A stretch of 64,000 bases of DNA from Sciurus carolinensis. Taxonomy: Eukaryota; Chordata; Mammalia; Rodentia; Sciuridae. The position numbers were made by a program, and so were the translations under genes. The stretch spans positions 134,671,035-134,735,034 of the forward strand of contig NC_062222.1 of NCBI RefSeq assembly GCF_902686445.1, given 5' to 3'. Under the pieces are notes generated by a model. The model was not told the DNA's origin and made no database searches. It worked only from the letters and a program-made list of their open reading frames with translations. This document shows, one piece after another, positions 23,226-36,002 of the stretch (the stretch's first letter is position 1; each line of letters starts with the position of its first letter).

Positions 23226-24229
23226 CACCAGGGAATAGCCACCATGCAAGGTAGGAGTCACGATGACAAGCCTGTGACAATTTCACAAGCAGGGCTATCG
23301 CATGCGTCCCTTGGTGGACCAGGGCCCACACTTCACGGATGGGAAACTGGGGCTCAGTGAGTAACTGGCCTCATGTGTCACAGTGAGTACCAGTAGCAGG
23401 ACTGGGGCTCTCCTGTGACAAGATCCCTCCCTGCCCTTCTGATGGACTGGGAGCTGCAGAGGGTCCCAGCAGAGCCGCCCAGCTGCACCTCTTTTATCTG
23501 CATTACATCCTTAATCCAGGGCTATGTTTTGAGATGCTCTGTGGGCTAAGATAGCAAATCAGGGGCCCAGGACGGTTCCTACCAACAGCATCACCCCGGG
23601 GACATTTGCTGACGCGTCAATCAGTGATGGCAGATCTTCAGAGACTGTCAAATACCAAGTCAGCTCCCCGCGTGTCCTGGAAGAACGGAGCTCAGCCCAG
23701 CCACGAGGCACTGAGGGAAAGGCACGGCGTGGGTCGCTTCCAGCTCCCCTCACTACTGGTGAGACCTGGGAAAGCCACCAGCTTCCCCAGGCCTCCGCTC
23801 GAGGGCTCTGAGCCTTGGGGACGATGGGCGAACTGCCGAGCACCTTATTAAGCAGGTGTGAGTGCGCTCTGTAGCAGCGCAAACGGTAACCCAGGTTCTA
23901 GAAAGAAATGGTCTGATAAAACTTGTTGGTTTTTTCCTGAAATGATGAGCATGTGACAGTTTCATGAAGCCACCGTGTGACTGACTGCAGACAACTCCGT
24001 GACGGGCTCCTCCACCCCAGCACTGCCGGCATTGGGAGCCATGTGGGCTCTCCCCCTGGCCCTGTGCCATGTGTGCAGCCTCCTGGCCTCTGCCCCTGCA
24101 GCCCCCAGCGCTCCCTTCAAGTCATAGCCAAAAATGTCTCCAGACATCACCCAGTGTCCCTGGGTCCGATCCACCCCTGGAGGATCCCTGTCAGCCACCC
24201 ACCCTGTGGTTCTTCAGAATAAGTACCAG

Positions 24230-24320
24230 CCTGGGCGACACCTCCTGGCTCCACCTCGCGCTTGCTGTGTGACTTTGGGCAAGTTGGTCCTACACCCTGT
24301 GGGCTGTGACTCCCAAGGCA
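24230..24320 (+). repeat. MIR SINE relic
   Basis: 'gctccacctcgcgcttgct' and 'gtgtgactttgggcaagtt' are typical of MIR. Confidence 0.65.
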
Positions 24321-24449
24321 GGGCAGACAAACACCGGAACCGGGGAAGCCCTCCTGCCGACGCTCACCTATGAGAGGCAGAGCCGCTGGGCTTCATGTCC
24401 CTCCCCTGGCTTCACGCCAAGACTTTTCTGGGCCACTGTGTCCAAGACA

Positions 24450-24604
24450 CCCAAATCATTGGGACGCTCTCTGTCTTAGGACCCTCGCTCACCCGCATCT
24501 GTGAAGTTTTTATTGCCATGTGAGGTCACAAGTCCAGCTGGCCTGGGGACTCGCACATGGACTCTGCGGTGGGGAGGGAAGGGACCTCATTCTGCCTACC
24601 ACAG
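24450..24604 (-). mobile_element. MLT1 LTR fragment, antisense
   Basis: Ends with 'cattctgcctaccacag', the reverse complement of the MLT1 start. The preceding 'ttattgccatgtgaggtcac' fits the same family. Confidence 0.65.
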
Positions 24605-24749
24605 TGTTCTTTAAGTGCTGACTATATCAGGGAGTAAAAATGAGACCAGGTGATGGCATTTCTGCTATTTTGTCCTTCCCAGATGTGAAGCTTGAAACAG
24701 TAGAGAAATCGAGGGCTTTGTCCTCTTCCAGCCTTGGTCTTGAGGGTCA

Positions 24750-24860
24750 GGACCTCACTTAATGGCTCTGTGACCTTGAGCAAAGTTAGTTCACCTCTCT
24801 GATCTGGGTCCCACCTGTTCTGTTTAAGGGGACACTTGTCCAGCAGGATCTGAATTTCAG
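24750..24860 (+). repeat. MIR SINE relic
   Basis: 'atggctctgtgaccttgag', 'caaagttagttcacctctct' and the following 'gggtccca' segment match MIR. Confidence 0.55.
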
Positions 24861-25849
24861 AGAAACTCGGATAAGTTTAAAAGAAGTCTCTGCAAGTGGC
24901 TAATAAAGTTCAAACTCATAAAAAGCACTTGAGAAACGGCAAGGATTATAATTTCTTTAAGCTGCAGCTCAGCTTCCTGAACTTAGGAAAACTAGCCCCA
25001 AAGGGCCACCCTGCGTGCAGCAGAAGCCTGGCTTCGAGCAACCACCCTCCAGCGCTCTGGGACTTGGAGGCTGTAAGGAAGAACGTGCCCAGGTGCTGAG
25101 GCAGGAGCTTGCCCACAGGCTCTGGAGATGCTGGAGCGTAGGGCATGAAATAACGTTCTCTTCAACCCTCAAAGGTTCTTAGTTGGAATATGCTTATAAC
25201 CAATGACAGACTAATAAGAAAAACAAACGAGTTTATTAATATATGTGTTTCATAGACTCATGGGAGACACCCAAGCCATGAATAGTTCTCAGAGCAGGAT
25301 CCTGAATCCTAACCTCAACAAAGAACTGGAAATATTTAGGAAACTGGTGAGACAAATGAAAAGGATCCTGAGTCCCAAACAGCAGCAACCTGTGGGAAAG
25401 CAAATAAAGGCAGTTAAAGTTTAGATAGCAAAGCTTGGTGACCAGAGTCCTCTGGCTTCTCCAGGCCAGGCTGAAGCCATGTTCAGTGGTTACCCATTGT
25501 TCTCCACGGAGGGGTGGGCAGGGCGCCTCTTGTCTTTGTGAATCTGGTTTGGGCACCTGGAGGGAGAGCAGGGTCTCCTACACCTGCCTCTTAATTGCCT
25601 CCAATTCAGCAATTCCTCCAGATCCTTCCGTCCTTCTCCCTCATATTTTGGGAAAGCATAGTGTGGCCTCCTGCACTAGCAAAGCAAAGAGGTGAAATCA
25701 GAGATGGAGTTGGAAGGACTGGGGATCTCATGGCTCCTGCTAAGGGGTCGGGGTTGGTTTTCAGTGCTGTGAGAAGCCACTGGAGATTGGAAGCAGAGGG
25801 GCGATTTGAGCTGTCCCTAAAATGTGAGCTATGTGGCTCTACTTTCAAC

Positions 25850-26260
25850 TGTTCACTCAGCAAGCAGTTACTGAGCACCTACTACATACCTCAAAACTAG
25901 GCCTGGGGCAGAGGAGGACGCAAAGATGAGTGGACTCTCCTGGTGAAGAGTCTGGGTTCATTCCCCCTCGTCTCCTGAGCTGTGCACTCTTCTAGAAGTG
26001 GGGGAAATGCATGTAGCAAAACAGAGTCCCGGCCCCAGGGAGCAGACGTTCTGTTGGGAAGGCTCACAGAAGCCCAGACAGATTCAGTGTCAGGCAGTGA
26101 GGGGGCTCTGAGGACAAGCCACGCAGAGCGAGGAGGAGAATGGTGTGGGAGGTGCCATCTTTGGGCAGCCAGGGAAGGCCTGTGCTCAGAGGTGACAAAG
26201 AAGCAGAGATCTGGGGACAAGAGAGAGGTCTGGAAATGAGCACTCCAGCCAGAAGGGGCG
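25850..26260 (+). mobile_element. L2-like ancient repeat
   Basis: 'gagcacctactacatacctc' starts the segment. 'agcagacgttctgttggg', 'ccagggaaggcctgtgctc' and 'gaaatgagcactccagcc' follow in an order seen in other L2-like copies here. Confidence 0.5.
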
Positions 26261-27479
26261 GCCAGGGCTGAGGCCTTGCATGTAACTCGGGGCTGGAGAC
26301 GAAGCTCAGGTATGGTGGAAGCTTCAAGGCACACGCACCAGCCTCCACTTCAGGGAGGCCGCCCCTGGGGAGTGGTATCTGAGCTGGGGCTCAGGAGAGG
26401 ATCAAGGCTCAGATTTGGGCTCCATCAAAAAACTAATCTCTTTCTTTCAAAAGGAGTGAGTTCCCCATCAGCTGAGGTGTGCAAGGGATTGGTTGATGGG
26501 ATTCCAAAGAACGGAACCAGGTTGGTCTGGGGTGCAGCCCTCCTGGGTCAGCCTTCCTGGGAAGACCCGGGAAGGGGCAGCACGATTCCTAAGGGGGCGA
26601 AATGAACGAGGGGCTTGAAACCAGGCTCAGATCCAGCTGTGTGCCGGGGAAGGCAAGGCTTCAGCTGTCTGCTCTTGCTCTTTCACCTGCTCATGCCTCC
26701 GCTGGATCAGTCATGGATTCGTTTTGAGGTTTTCCCGTTCTGTCATGCTCTGATCTTCGTTACTCCAAGATCCATGGGAGGGACTGGTTGTGACTCAAGG
26801 AGAAGGGACTGTGCCTCGGGGTGGGTAGGGGCCTGGGGCCCACGCAGCAGGGTTCCCACAGCCTGGGTGTGGGAAAGGTCGTGACCTGCAGCGAATGGTG
26901 CAAGGGGAGTGGCTTTGCAGACAGACGCACCTAGAGGAGAAGCAAGAAGGAGATCCCTGTGGAGACCACCCAGTGCCGCAGGAGGCTGCGAGAGAGCAGG
27001 TGCCACCCAAGGCAGCCGCAGGCAGGCCTCCCCTCTGCTGTGGGAAGATGGCGCTTGGCCGCGGAGAGGGGTCCGGCCCACTCTGTCAGGTCTGCACACA
27101 GCAGAAGGGTTTCCCCTCCACCCACGGGGGCTCAGCCTTATGAGCTGGAAGTATTTTGTCCTTGCAGAACCCAGGTGTTGGCCCATCTGGGGCTGCTGGT
27201 TCTGCCGAGAGGGCTCCCAGTCTTCTGGGGAGCTTCCATCTCCGTGGCCACATCTTCAGCAGCTAAGTGAGCTGGGGGCCATGCACGGTTGAGGGAGAAG
27301 TTCCCAAGAGATGTCAGAAGTGGCCCAGCCTGGTCAGGCCACAGGGTACTCAGACCTGCCTCCTCCACCAGTCCCACCTGGGTCTCCAGGCCTAATCTCC
27401 TGGACAGAGGTCCTTTCTCTTCTCTATCACTCAGTGTCACAAATGGCATGGGACAAAGAACACACATCAAGTTTTAGCT

Positions 27480-27575
27480 CCATCATAAGTAGGGGAACGA
27501 CCTTTGCACCGTGCCTTTCCGCGCCTCAGTCTCCTCACCTATAAATTGGGGATAAAAACACCAACCTAAAATCTT
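27480..27575 (+). repeat. MIR SINE relic
   Basis: 'ccgcgcctcagtctcctcac' followed by 'ctataaattggggataaaa' is the standard MIR tail segment. Confidence 0.6.
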
Positions 27576-28589
27576 AGGCACAGTTTGAATTCGCAACTAT
27601 AATTCTACACAGGAGGTGACAGGGGTGCTGAGAGCACACACGTGTTGTTCACCCTGATTGACAGGACGCATGGACAGTCCAGGGTATCTGGGTCCAAACC
27701 CCGTCACTGTCCCCGCCTCACGGCCTGTGGCACCTTGGCTCAGTCTTTACCATGGGCCTCGAATCCCTCGTGGGCGTCTGACTGGGACAGTCTCAGATCA
27801 CGCCTGCTCTCGTGTTAACAGCACCCTCCCTACACTCTGAGTGTCCAAGTTGGGAAAATAAATCAGGCCGCGTTCCCGTCCTTCACCGCAATAGGCCGAC
27901 CAGGCCGCCCTCCGGGGCCTCCAAGGACGAGCAGGGGAGTGGGAAGGAACCCTGGCGCCTGCAAGGCACCCTCTGTGGAGTCGCCGTCACAGAACCATCA
28001 GTCCCTCACCAAGAATCAGCAACTTAAATTTGACCACAGCCCGTCAGGAAGACGCCACGCAGGCCTGGGTCATAGCCTGCAGAATGGCTGGGGACTTTGT
28101 TCTCCTCTCTGAATCTCGGCGTGGCTGCCTACCCAGCTCCTGCCCCTCCAAGCTCCTGGGTCTACTCCACATTCGAACCAAAGAAAGAAGAAAGCTGATC
28201 GTGACATCCACGAAGGAAATCAGCAGGAGTCTGGTGTAAGCGGTGGATGCAGACATCGCGCCATCACAGTCTCCGTCCTCTGGAACCAGGGGTGCCCGCG
28301 AAGGAGCCCAGGATCTGGAGGCGGAAGACCCAACCTGTGCCCCTCCCCCACTCACAAGCAGGACCAGTACCTGGGCAGCCACTCCAGGCCCTGGAACCTC
28401 AGCTTCCCACCTAACGTAACAACAAGTCTTAATTCATAATGGGGTGACAAAGAGGGACTGGACAAGGCACAAGGAATATTTTTTTGTGTGGATAATCGAG
28501 TCCATAAAAAAAAGGCCCCAATAGGAGAATTTGAAGACTCTTTCATAGAAGAATCTGCTTGTAACTGCCCTTCAGTCTTTTTTAATTCC

Positions 28590-28663
28590 CGCCGTGTTGG
28601 GGACTGAACCCGGCCTCGTGCATGCCAGGCAAGCACCCCACCTCCATACTCTACCCCAGCCCA
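28590..28663 (-). mobile_element. ID-type tRNA-derived SINE, antisense
   Basis: The reverse complement reads ggctggggtagag, then gtgcttgcctggcatgcac, then gggttcagtccccaacac: the ID head with its B box. A T-rich run at the left is the poly-A tail on the opposite strand. Confidence 0.85.
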
Positions 28664-28734
28664 TAATTCTGAAGCCAACTGCTTAGAGAGCAGCACCCAC
28701 ACACCTACCCCAAGAAACACCAGCAACCGACCTT

Positions 28735-28990
28735 TAAAACTAAAAATCCACAGATTTTAGGAAAACATGGTCTTTACAGCCTTGCCTCCCACAAATATAT
28801 ATCAAAAGGAACAGAAAAAAAAAATAGTGTTCAAAAAAAATCTAACAGCAAAGAGGATTTTGAATGTTCCCGGCACAAAGGAATGGCAAATATTTGAGGT
28901 GATGGACATACCAGGTACCTGATCTGACCACTGTACACTGCACCCCATAACTGTGAATCATCATTACATCAATTAAAAATTTTAAATAGA
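28735..28990 (+). mobile_element. L1 3' end, older (L1MA-like)
   Basis: 'atttgaggtgatggacatac', 'ctgatctgaccactgtac' and the terminal 'acatcaattaaaaatttt' match the 3'UTR of older mammalian L1 elements. Confidence 0.65.
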
Positions 28991-30119
28991 TTTTTTAAAA
29001 ACAAAGCAAACTTTACCCAGGGGGAAAATTATTGGCCAACAGTCGCCAAACAAGGAAACATACCACAGGCCTTAAAAACTGTCCGCTGGTAAAGGGTAAT
29101 TCTACCACGGTGTGTTCTGTCTCCACTCTTCAGAGCCCAGCACTGATCAGAGGAGACTCAAGAAACCCTCGGAACTCCCCCAGCAGCCTTTTTTTGGAGG
29201 GTAGGGACAAGAGCGACTACAAGTGACAATCCAGGGGGTAAGACCAAGAGGAAACCTGCCCCGGCGCATCCTCTCTGAGGGCCCTGGCTTGCTGTTTTCC
29301 AAGAGTTGGCCCTAATTTGAGGAAACCAGTTCAAGCCCCCTGGAGGGGAATATACCCCGAACCATGTGGAATGGGTTCCAGCACAAGTCACCTACAAAAT
29401 CTCAGAGGAGAGAGAGCAGAACCCAGGTCAGTTCCCCAGAAAGGCCCAGCAGCCCAGCCAGGTCTCCTCCTAGCCCCAGCTGCCCCCTCCTCGATTTACA
29501 GACACTTTACCGAGAGGTGTTTCTCCTTCTCACTGTGACTTGAGAGGGAGACAAGCAGAAGGCGCTGGGGAGAAACGGTGTCAGTCATCTGCCATCGCCT
29601 GACCCGGGCCTGCTGCAGCCCCCGTGCTCCTGAGGCAACAGAGACTGTGGTGATGGAGGCAGCCGATGCCCTCTGTGTCACAAGTCGGCCGCCATACCAA
29701 GGATCCACCTGGAAGTGCTGCGGGGTCTCCCAGGTGCTTCTGAAAACAGCCCCCACGTCAAGGAGGTGGACCCTCAGCGCCCACCCCATTAGGACTCCAG
29801 ACCAGCCACGAGCCCAGGCCCAGGAGAGCTCAAGGCCCCTGCTCTGCCAGCGCGGCTGCAATTGTGACCCAGACACCTCCTGACAATGACATTTCTGCAT
29901 CTGCAGGCCTGGAGGCTGGTCTTGGCGCATTTCAGTGTGTGACTATTGCTCTCACCCATTTTGATAGATATCGTTTCCCCCTTTTTTATTAGAGCATTAT
30001 AGCTACGAACGGCAGCTGGGTTCATCCTGACAAAATCACCCACGGTAGAATCTGGCCACCGCCTTCCCCCACTGCACCCCCCACTCCATGGATCCTCCCC
30101 TTGCTGGTCCACTGATCAG

Positions 30120-31370
30120 GACTTGATTGGCGCCTTCCACACATGAAGGGGAGATTCCCTGTGACGTGTTTGCATATGCACATAACATTGATATATTAAG
30201 TTCATGCTGCATTTCCTCCCTTTCCAGTCCCTCCCACCTCCCGAGCTCCTTCTCCACCGATCCTTTACCAGCAAATGTCATGATGTCAGTCTTCTCCGTG
30301 GGTGCGTATCTGCACATGTCTTCTTGGTCCATTCGTCCATTGACAGGCACCTAGTCTGGTGCATCATAGGCGCTGAAGTGGCTGCCTTGCTCTAGTTTGC
30401 TGACTTTAGTTCTTTTGGATAAATGCCGAGGAATGGGGTAGCTGGATCATATGGTGGTTCTATTCCTAGTCTTTTGGGGAATCTCCACAGCGCTTTCCGG
30501 CGTGGCTGAACTAGTCTGCAGGCCCACCAACAACCTATACATGGGCCTTTCCCCACATCCTCATCAGCATTTATTATTTGTTTTCTTGGTAATGGCCATT
30601 CTGACTGGAGGGAGATCAAATCTTAGTGATTGCCAGAGATGTTGAACATTTTCTTTTCACGTACTTGTTGGCCATTTGTGTTTCTTCTTTAAAGAAATGT
30701 CCGTTTAGTTCTCTAGCCCATCTGTTGATTGGGTTGTGTGTTTTTGGATTTGGTTTTGGTTTGGTTTTTTTGGTGTCCACTTTTTGAGTGCTTTGCATAT
30801 TCTGGATATTAATCGGAGGAGCAGCTGCTGAGATTTCTCCCATTCTTCGGTCTTCTCGCTCTTCACTGTTTCCTTTGCTGGGCAGAAGTTTTTAATGTGA
30901 TGGCACCCCACGTACTGAGTCTCGGTTTTACTTCCTGAGCCTCAGGGGTCTTGCTGAGGACGACGGTGCTGCACCTACACACTGGAGTGTTGACCCCATT
31001 TCTTCCAGCAGTTGCAAAGCTTCTGGTCTAATTCCCAGATCTGATCCACTTCAATTTGACTTCGGTGCAGGGCGAGAGAGAGGGATCTACTCTCATTCTT
31101 CTACATAAAATTTCCAGTTTTCCCAGCACCCTTTGTTAGAAAGGCTGTCTTTTCTTCGACATTTATTTTGGGCACTTTTGTCAAGTGTCTGAGGCTCTAC
31201 GTCTGGCTTTGTCTCCGAGTCTTCTCTTCTACTCCATTGGTCTTCATCTCCATTTTGATGCCAACACCATGCTGTGTTTGCTACTCTAGCCCCGGGGCAT
31301 AATGTGAGGGGGCAGGTGATGCCTCCGGTGTGGCTCTTCTTGCTCAGGACTGCTTTTGACACATAACTAA
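30120..31370 (-). mobile_element. L1 LINE fragment: 3' portion of ORF2
   Basis: Minus-strand translations include [49 protein letters not shown] and RRKALWRFPKRLGI followed by PYDPATPFLGIYPK. These are consecutive blocks of the L1 ORF2p C-terminal region. Frames are interrupted, so the copy is dead. The far end (30930-31370) is more diverged ORF2 sequence. Confidence 0.88.
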
Positions 31371-31726
31371 GATTTAGAGTTTGCTCTCTCTGTGGTAAAC
31401 TGCATATCCAGTGTTCTCAAATTGTCAGCATTTAGTGAATATTGATGGTATATCTGTTGCCTGTCAAAGATGCCAGGTGATGGAGATGGCACCTGCCCAG
31501 GGAGGCTCACGGTTAGTGGGCAACAGGGGCAATGCTTGACCTCAGTCACCTGTGACTTGCTGGAGTCCAGGCTCATTGGCAACGTGGTGGAGCAAAACCC
31601 TAGAGGGAGGCAGGCTTGAGCAAGTCAAGTGACCTCTCTGGGCTTCAATTTTCTCACCCAGGGATATGGCAGTCAAGTACTGCCTGACTCAGTTATTCTG
31701 AAGATTTTATTGGAAACATTCCTAAC

Positions 31727-32030
31727 ACAATAAACAGACAGTCCCCAACTTACCATGGTTTGACTTTGTGATGTAGGGAAATGATATGCACTCAGTAGAA
31801 ACTGTACTTGGAATTTTGATCTTTTCCTGAGCCAGCAGGATGCAATGTGGCATTCCCTCCAATGCCTAACCGAGCTAACGCAGGGGTTCTGAGCACATTT
31901 GAGGTGGGCTACACCAAGCCACCGTACTTGGTAGTTTGGGTGTGTTAGATACATTTTTGACTCAGGCTGTCTTCAGTTTATGGGGGGTTATTGGAACGTA
32001 ACCCCTTCGTTAAGTCAAGGACACCTGGAC
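31727..32030. mobile_element. Non-autonomous Tigger-type DNA transposon
   Basis: The left end 'acagtccccaacttaccatg' and right end 'cgtaaccccttcgttaagtc' form imperfect terminal inverted repeats. 'cagtagaaactgtacttgg' and 'ttttgatcttttcctgagc' are internal hallmarks. It ends about 340 bp upstream of the 128-nt exon. Confidence 0.75.
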
Positions 32031-32366
32031 TCAGTAACAGCCAGTTGCATTATACGTATCAAGTTTACACATGTAGTTCTCTATTTCTGATGGATCGCAG
32101 CTCGATTCAGAGGCATCCAGAGAGCTGAGGGGATGATGGATCTCTCGCTAGGCTGAGCCAGGTCAGAGAGAGGGCTTGCATACCTTGGCGCTTCAGTACC
32201 AGGGGCTGTCTAACCGCAGCACCTGCTCCTGGGGCCACTCAGCAGGGCAGGCTGGCTCACGGAGAGGGCAGTCCCTGCCGAGGGGTGGCCCTGCAGCCTG
32301 CCTGGGGAGGAGGCTGGGCCTGGCCTGCGCAGGGGGCTCATTCCAGTCCCTCCTCCCACACTGCAG

Positions 32367-32494
32367 GGGGCATCCCGTTCATCCTGACCGGCGAGCTCTT
32401 CCAGCAGTCGCAGCGGCCGGCGGCCTTCATCCTGGCAGGCACTGTCAACTGGCTGTCCAACTTTGCTGTGGGGCTGCTCTTCCCATTCATTCAG
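32367..32494 (+). CDS. SLC2A9: SLC2A9 (GLUT9) coding exon, 128 nt: end of TM10, PESPR-like loop, TM11
   Basis: The first two bases complete the split glycine codon of the previous exon. The exon then encodes 42 residues starting [19 protein letters not shown] and ending [15 protein letters not shown] at the junction is the GLUT9 form of the conserved TM10 motif. The [11 protein letters not shown] stretch is the cytoplasm-facing E-x-x-x-x-x-x-R segment at the TM10-TM11 junction, and the rest is TM11 with NW and SNF residues shared with other GLUTs. The acceptor is CTGCAG. The donor GTACGG departs from consensus at positions +4 and +6. A second possible donor lies 12 bases downstream in frame. 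128 nt is the typical GLUT length for this exon. Confidence 0.95.
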
Positions 32495-32959
32495 GTACGG
32501 TTACAGGTGGCTCTGGCATGGAGCGAGTTCGATTCTGCAGCCTGTGGGGTGGCGGTGGTTGGCAGGGCAGAGGTGGATCTCTCTCTATCCCAGGGAAGAA
32601 GCTGCTTGCCTGAAATTTCCATCTCCCTCCTGTCCCTCTCCAGCTGGCCCTAGAGGCTGCGGTGGCCTGGGAAGGAGAGACTACCCACTGCTGAGGGCGT
32701 GCGAGGGGACCTAGATTGAGTCTCAAGCCCTCCCCTGACCTGGCATGTTTGCAGTGCGCTTGTCCCTGGGTGGACAGATCGGGCGTGATAACAGCTGCGC
32801 AGGTTGCAGCCCTGCCAGGCATTTGACATCTTCGTTACCGTCAGCAGAAACAGCTAATGGGCCACTGTTCCAAGGGTGTCAGTGATTGGCAGGAAAATGC
32901 CCGTATAATTAGAAATGAGGTATAAGTCCTCCTAGGCAGGTGCAGAATCTACACACCAC

Positions 32960-33340
32960 TCGTTTATTAATGCAACCTGTATCTACTGAGCCCTGCTGCG
33001 TGCCAAGCACTGGTTCAGCCCTTGGGGATCGAGTGGGAACAAGCTGTGTTGTAAGTCCTGAGCCGAACAGGAGGCAAGGGAGTCTGTAGTGCCACTTGAG
33101 ATGGGTTGGTCTAGGAAGGTCTCTCCATTGTCATTGAAGTGACAATGGAGCAGAGATGTTGAGTACAATGAGGGAGCAGAGCAGTGTGGAGGGACAAAGT
33201 CCCGGCTAGATAAACAGACATGCAAAGGCCCCCAGGTGGCCTGTGTATGGAATGGCAGAGGCTGAGATGGCGGGAAAAGCAAGAGCAAGGAAGATGACAG
33301 AGGTAGAAAATGAGCGTGGAGCGTGACCTGGGAAAAAGAC
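32960..33340 (+). mobile_element. L2-like ancient repeat
   Basis: 'tgcaacctgtatctactgag', 'gtgccaagcactggttcag' and then purine-rich text such as 'gacatgcaaaggcccccag' match the order of other L2-like copies in this window. Confidence 0.5.
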
Positions 33341-35579
33341 ACAAGATGAGGACTCCGCAGGGTTGACACAGAGCAAGGGCCCGCGGCATTTGCTTAAAGA
33401 GGGCAAAGTTCCCCGGCTCCACTGTCCACCAGGACTCCCTGCTGCCCAAGACACCAGGTGCCGTGGCCTGAGAAGGTGAGACTCCACGGGAATCCTCAGA
33501 GAGAACCCGCCGTTCCTTCTCAGGGGCCACTTCGACCCGTTTCCACCAACGCTTGCAGAGCCTGTGCTCGGTCTGCCTGTTGATTTGCTAGTGCCAGGCC
33601 CAGCACGGCCCAGCCCCTGCTGCCAGCAGGTGAACCGCAGGTCAGCACCCCAGCTCTCCACGCCACCCTGCCCCAGAGCCCAGGAGCTGCTCCTCCCTCC
33701 AGTTCCCTGTGCATGGCTCTGTGCCCACATCACCCCTGCGCCCGGCCTGCACACAAGACAGCTGAGGCCAGGGTGTAGGCGAGGTCAGCCCGGCCCCATG
33801 GGGGGCACGGAGCCCAGTCCCCCCCGTCCACCGCTCCTGCTGGCCTGAGCACGTCTGCACTCCCACAGCAGAAGGTCGACACGCCACGCAGCTTTCGAAG
33901 CCTCTCTGCACTTCAGCCACCACCATGCACACGTGGCGTGGCGCCCTCCGTGGGCTGCGGCGTTGGAGAAGGAGCCACAGGAGCCCTCCCCTGGGCCTCC
34001 GCCCAGCGGCCCTTGGACACAACGGATGTGTCCTCTCAAAGGCAGCAGAGCCAGGGGTCAGAAGCGCCGTTTCTCACTGTGGAGAAAATCGACTTCGAGT
34101 CAGCCCTCTCTCAACACGGGCTCTCCACCACCTTCCCTAATGAAGGAGATTCCAGAGCCCTCCACAGCTGACCGCTGTCATCTGAGCAACCTGGGGGGTG
34201 GGCAGAGCAAAAGGTCTTACAATATCTCCAGAACGGCCGCCTCGTTCTTGCCAGCACTGAGAGCCGCTGGTGACCAGCACTTAGGGGGCACTTGCTGTGT
34301 GCCCGTCATACCCGGCCTATCAGTGCGAGGAGGTGATGCCCCCGCCGTCCATATGACAGACGAGGGGATGAGCAGAAGCATGTGGCAGCCTCCAGGGTCA
34401 CCCTGGGAGAGGGCAGAGTGGGGCCTTATCCTGAGTCTCTCATCCTACCTACAAGACAAGGAAGAAGGAGCCCCAGGGCTGCCATGGCCGCCCCTCCTAA
34501 AACTCCCTCAGTGGGTAGTTTGTCCCAAAACATTATCATACACAGTCCTCCCTCTGCAGCTCTCACAGGAGCCCCTGCTGATTCTGAGTCCCTTGAATTC
34601 CTCAAATATGTCTGTGTGCATCCCCAGAGAGGCCGCCCGCTGAAGCTGGGTGGCCGACCCCCACAGCACACGGCTCCGGCCTGGCAGCAGAGCCGCCGCA
34701 GTTCCTCTGAGTAGGAGGGTGCTGCGCTGTCCTCGAGGTTGCTGGACGCCACGTGTCTGGGCTTCAGTTTTAGGCTCAGTTCCGTAAATGCTGACTACGC
34801 TGCTGGCTCAGCCTGCACAGCTGCATTACTTGCTGAGGCAGAGGCCAATGAGGGGACAGTGACCGTGACCTGAGCATTAACCACGTGCCATTTTAAGTGT
34901 GGCCACGTCACAGCATGGCCAGTCTCCGTCCTCTAAAAGCCTGGCCTTTTCCATCAGGTGCTTCTCAGCGCTTTCAAAGTTGCCCCAATTGGCAGAAGTG
35001 CTACTTGAGGGTTGGTTTTCTCCAGGGTTGGGGGCATCTGGATGTGTCTCAAGCTGGCAAGTCAGAAGTCCAGGAGCACAGAGTCCTGAAAAAGATCCAG
35101 GTCCCCTCCTCCTTCCTGTTCAAGACGAAATGTCAGAGGTCGGACGTGTTGTGTAAGTAAAAGCTTCCACACTTACAGAGGAGGCGGTACAAAGGAAGAC
35201 AATGGACCATGCAGCTAGAGGAGGGCAAGATCCCCAAAACACAAATAATAAGGACAAAAACGAGGTGTTAGCAGAATGAAGGATGTCTGCCCAGTGACGA
35301 ACTGCGCGGGCAAAGGCCCTGCGCGCAACGGAGCGGGGCAGTGATTCCTGACAGCTCACCCTGATCCAGGAGTAGCACCTGCAACATGAAGGAACTGCTG
35401 CAGGTGAGCAAGAAAAACAGGGTGCCACTCAAAATGTGGAGAAAAAGAAGGGTGTTCTCAGGAAGAGGCCCGACTGGTACCTGGAGGCAAGACAAGCCCT
35501 TGTAGCGATCAGAGAAAGGCTGACCATATCAGTGGCCTGCTCCTGGATATCTACCAGATCATCAAAAGCAGAAATCTGA

Positions 35580-35990
35580 ATAGTAAGTGTTGACAAGAAC
35601 ACAAGAAAGGGAACTCCTCTGCACTGGAAAGTCAGTCACTTGATCAAATTAAGCATCCATCTGCTCCCTGGCCCCCAAATCCACCTCTGATTACATACCA
35701 TGAGAAACTTCTGCAGAGGGCCATAAGATGGAATGTTCAGAATATTCACTAGCCCATCACTGTGGTGGCGGGGTCTGAGAGGTGGCCTGGGTGGCCGTCC
35801 CAGGGGACGGCATAAGTCAAGCACGGCAGGTGCACTCTGCAACGAGTCTCAGCAAGCAGAAGCCAAGAGTCTGGTACTCAGCCACAGCCTGCTGGATCCT
35901 GCATGGGAACCCTGTGCCAGAAGAGCAGAGGCAGAGTGAGCTGTAGCCCAGGTGGTATTGGTGAGAATTTAAACACACCCGTAGAGCAGG
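35580..35990 (+). mobile_element. Ancient L1 (L1M-type) 3' region
   Basis: 'aagtgttgacaagaacacaa', 'ggaactcctctgcactgg' and 'ccatgagaaacttctgcag', with 'gatggaatgttcagaatatt', follow the L1M 3' ORF2/3'UTR order. Highly decayed. It abuts the GATA array. Confidence 0.55.
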
Positions 35991-36002
35991 ATTGTGGATT
36001 TT

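Larger units (their letters stand above)
2762..32366 (+). other. SLC2A9: Large SLC2A9 intron (29,605 bp)
   Basis: The intron runs from donor GTAAGG to acceptor CTGCAG and its flanking exons splice in phase. No embedded gene was recognised on either strand. Its contents are the repeats and candidate regulatory blocks listed below. Stretches where I see nothing identifiable are 2762-3999, 4371-5844, 7131-7600, 10121-10824, 10976-12395, 12453-14929, 16511-17719, 19311-20721, 23226-24229, 26261-27479, 27576-28589, 28991-30119 and 31371-31726, apart from short MIR-like scraps. Confidence 0.85.

Noticed and set aside
33933..34643. Open frame of 236 codons on the plus strand
   Set aside because: Low-complexity Pro/Ser/Arg-rich translation in GC-rich intron with no conserved motif. 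Competing frames of similar length lie on both strands.
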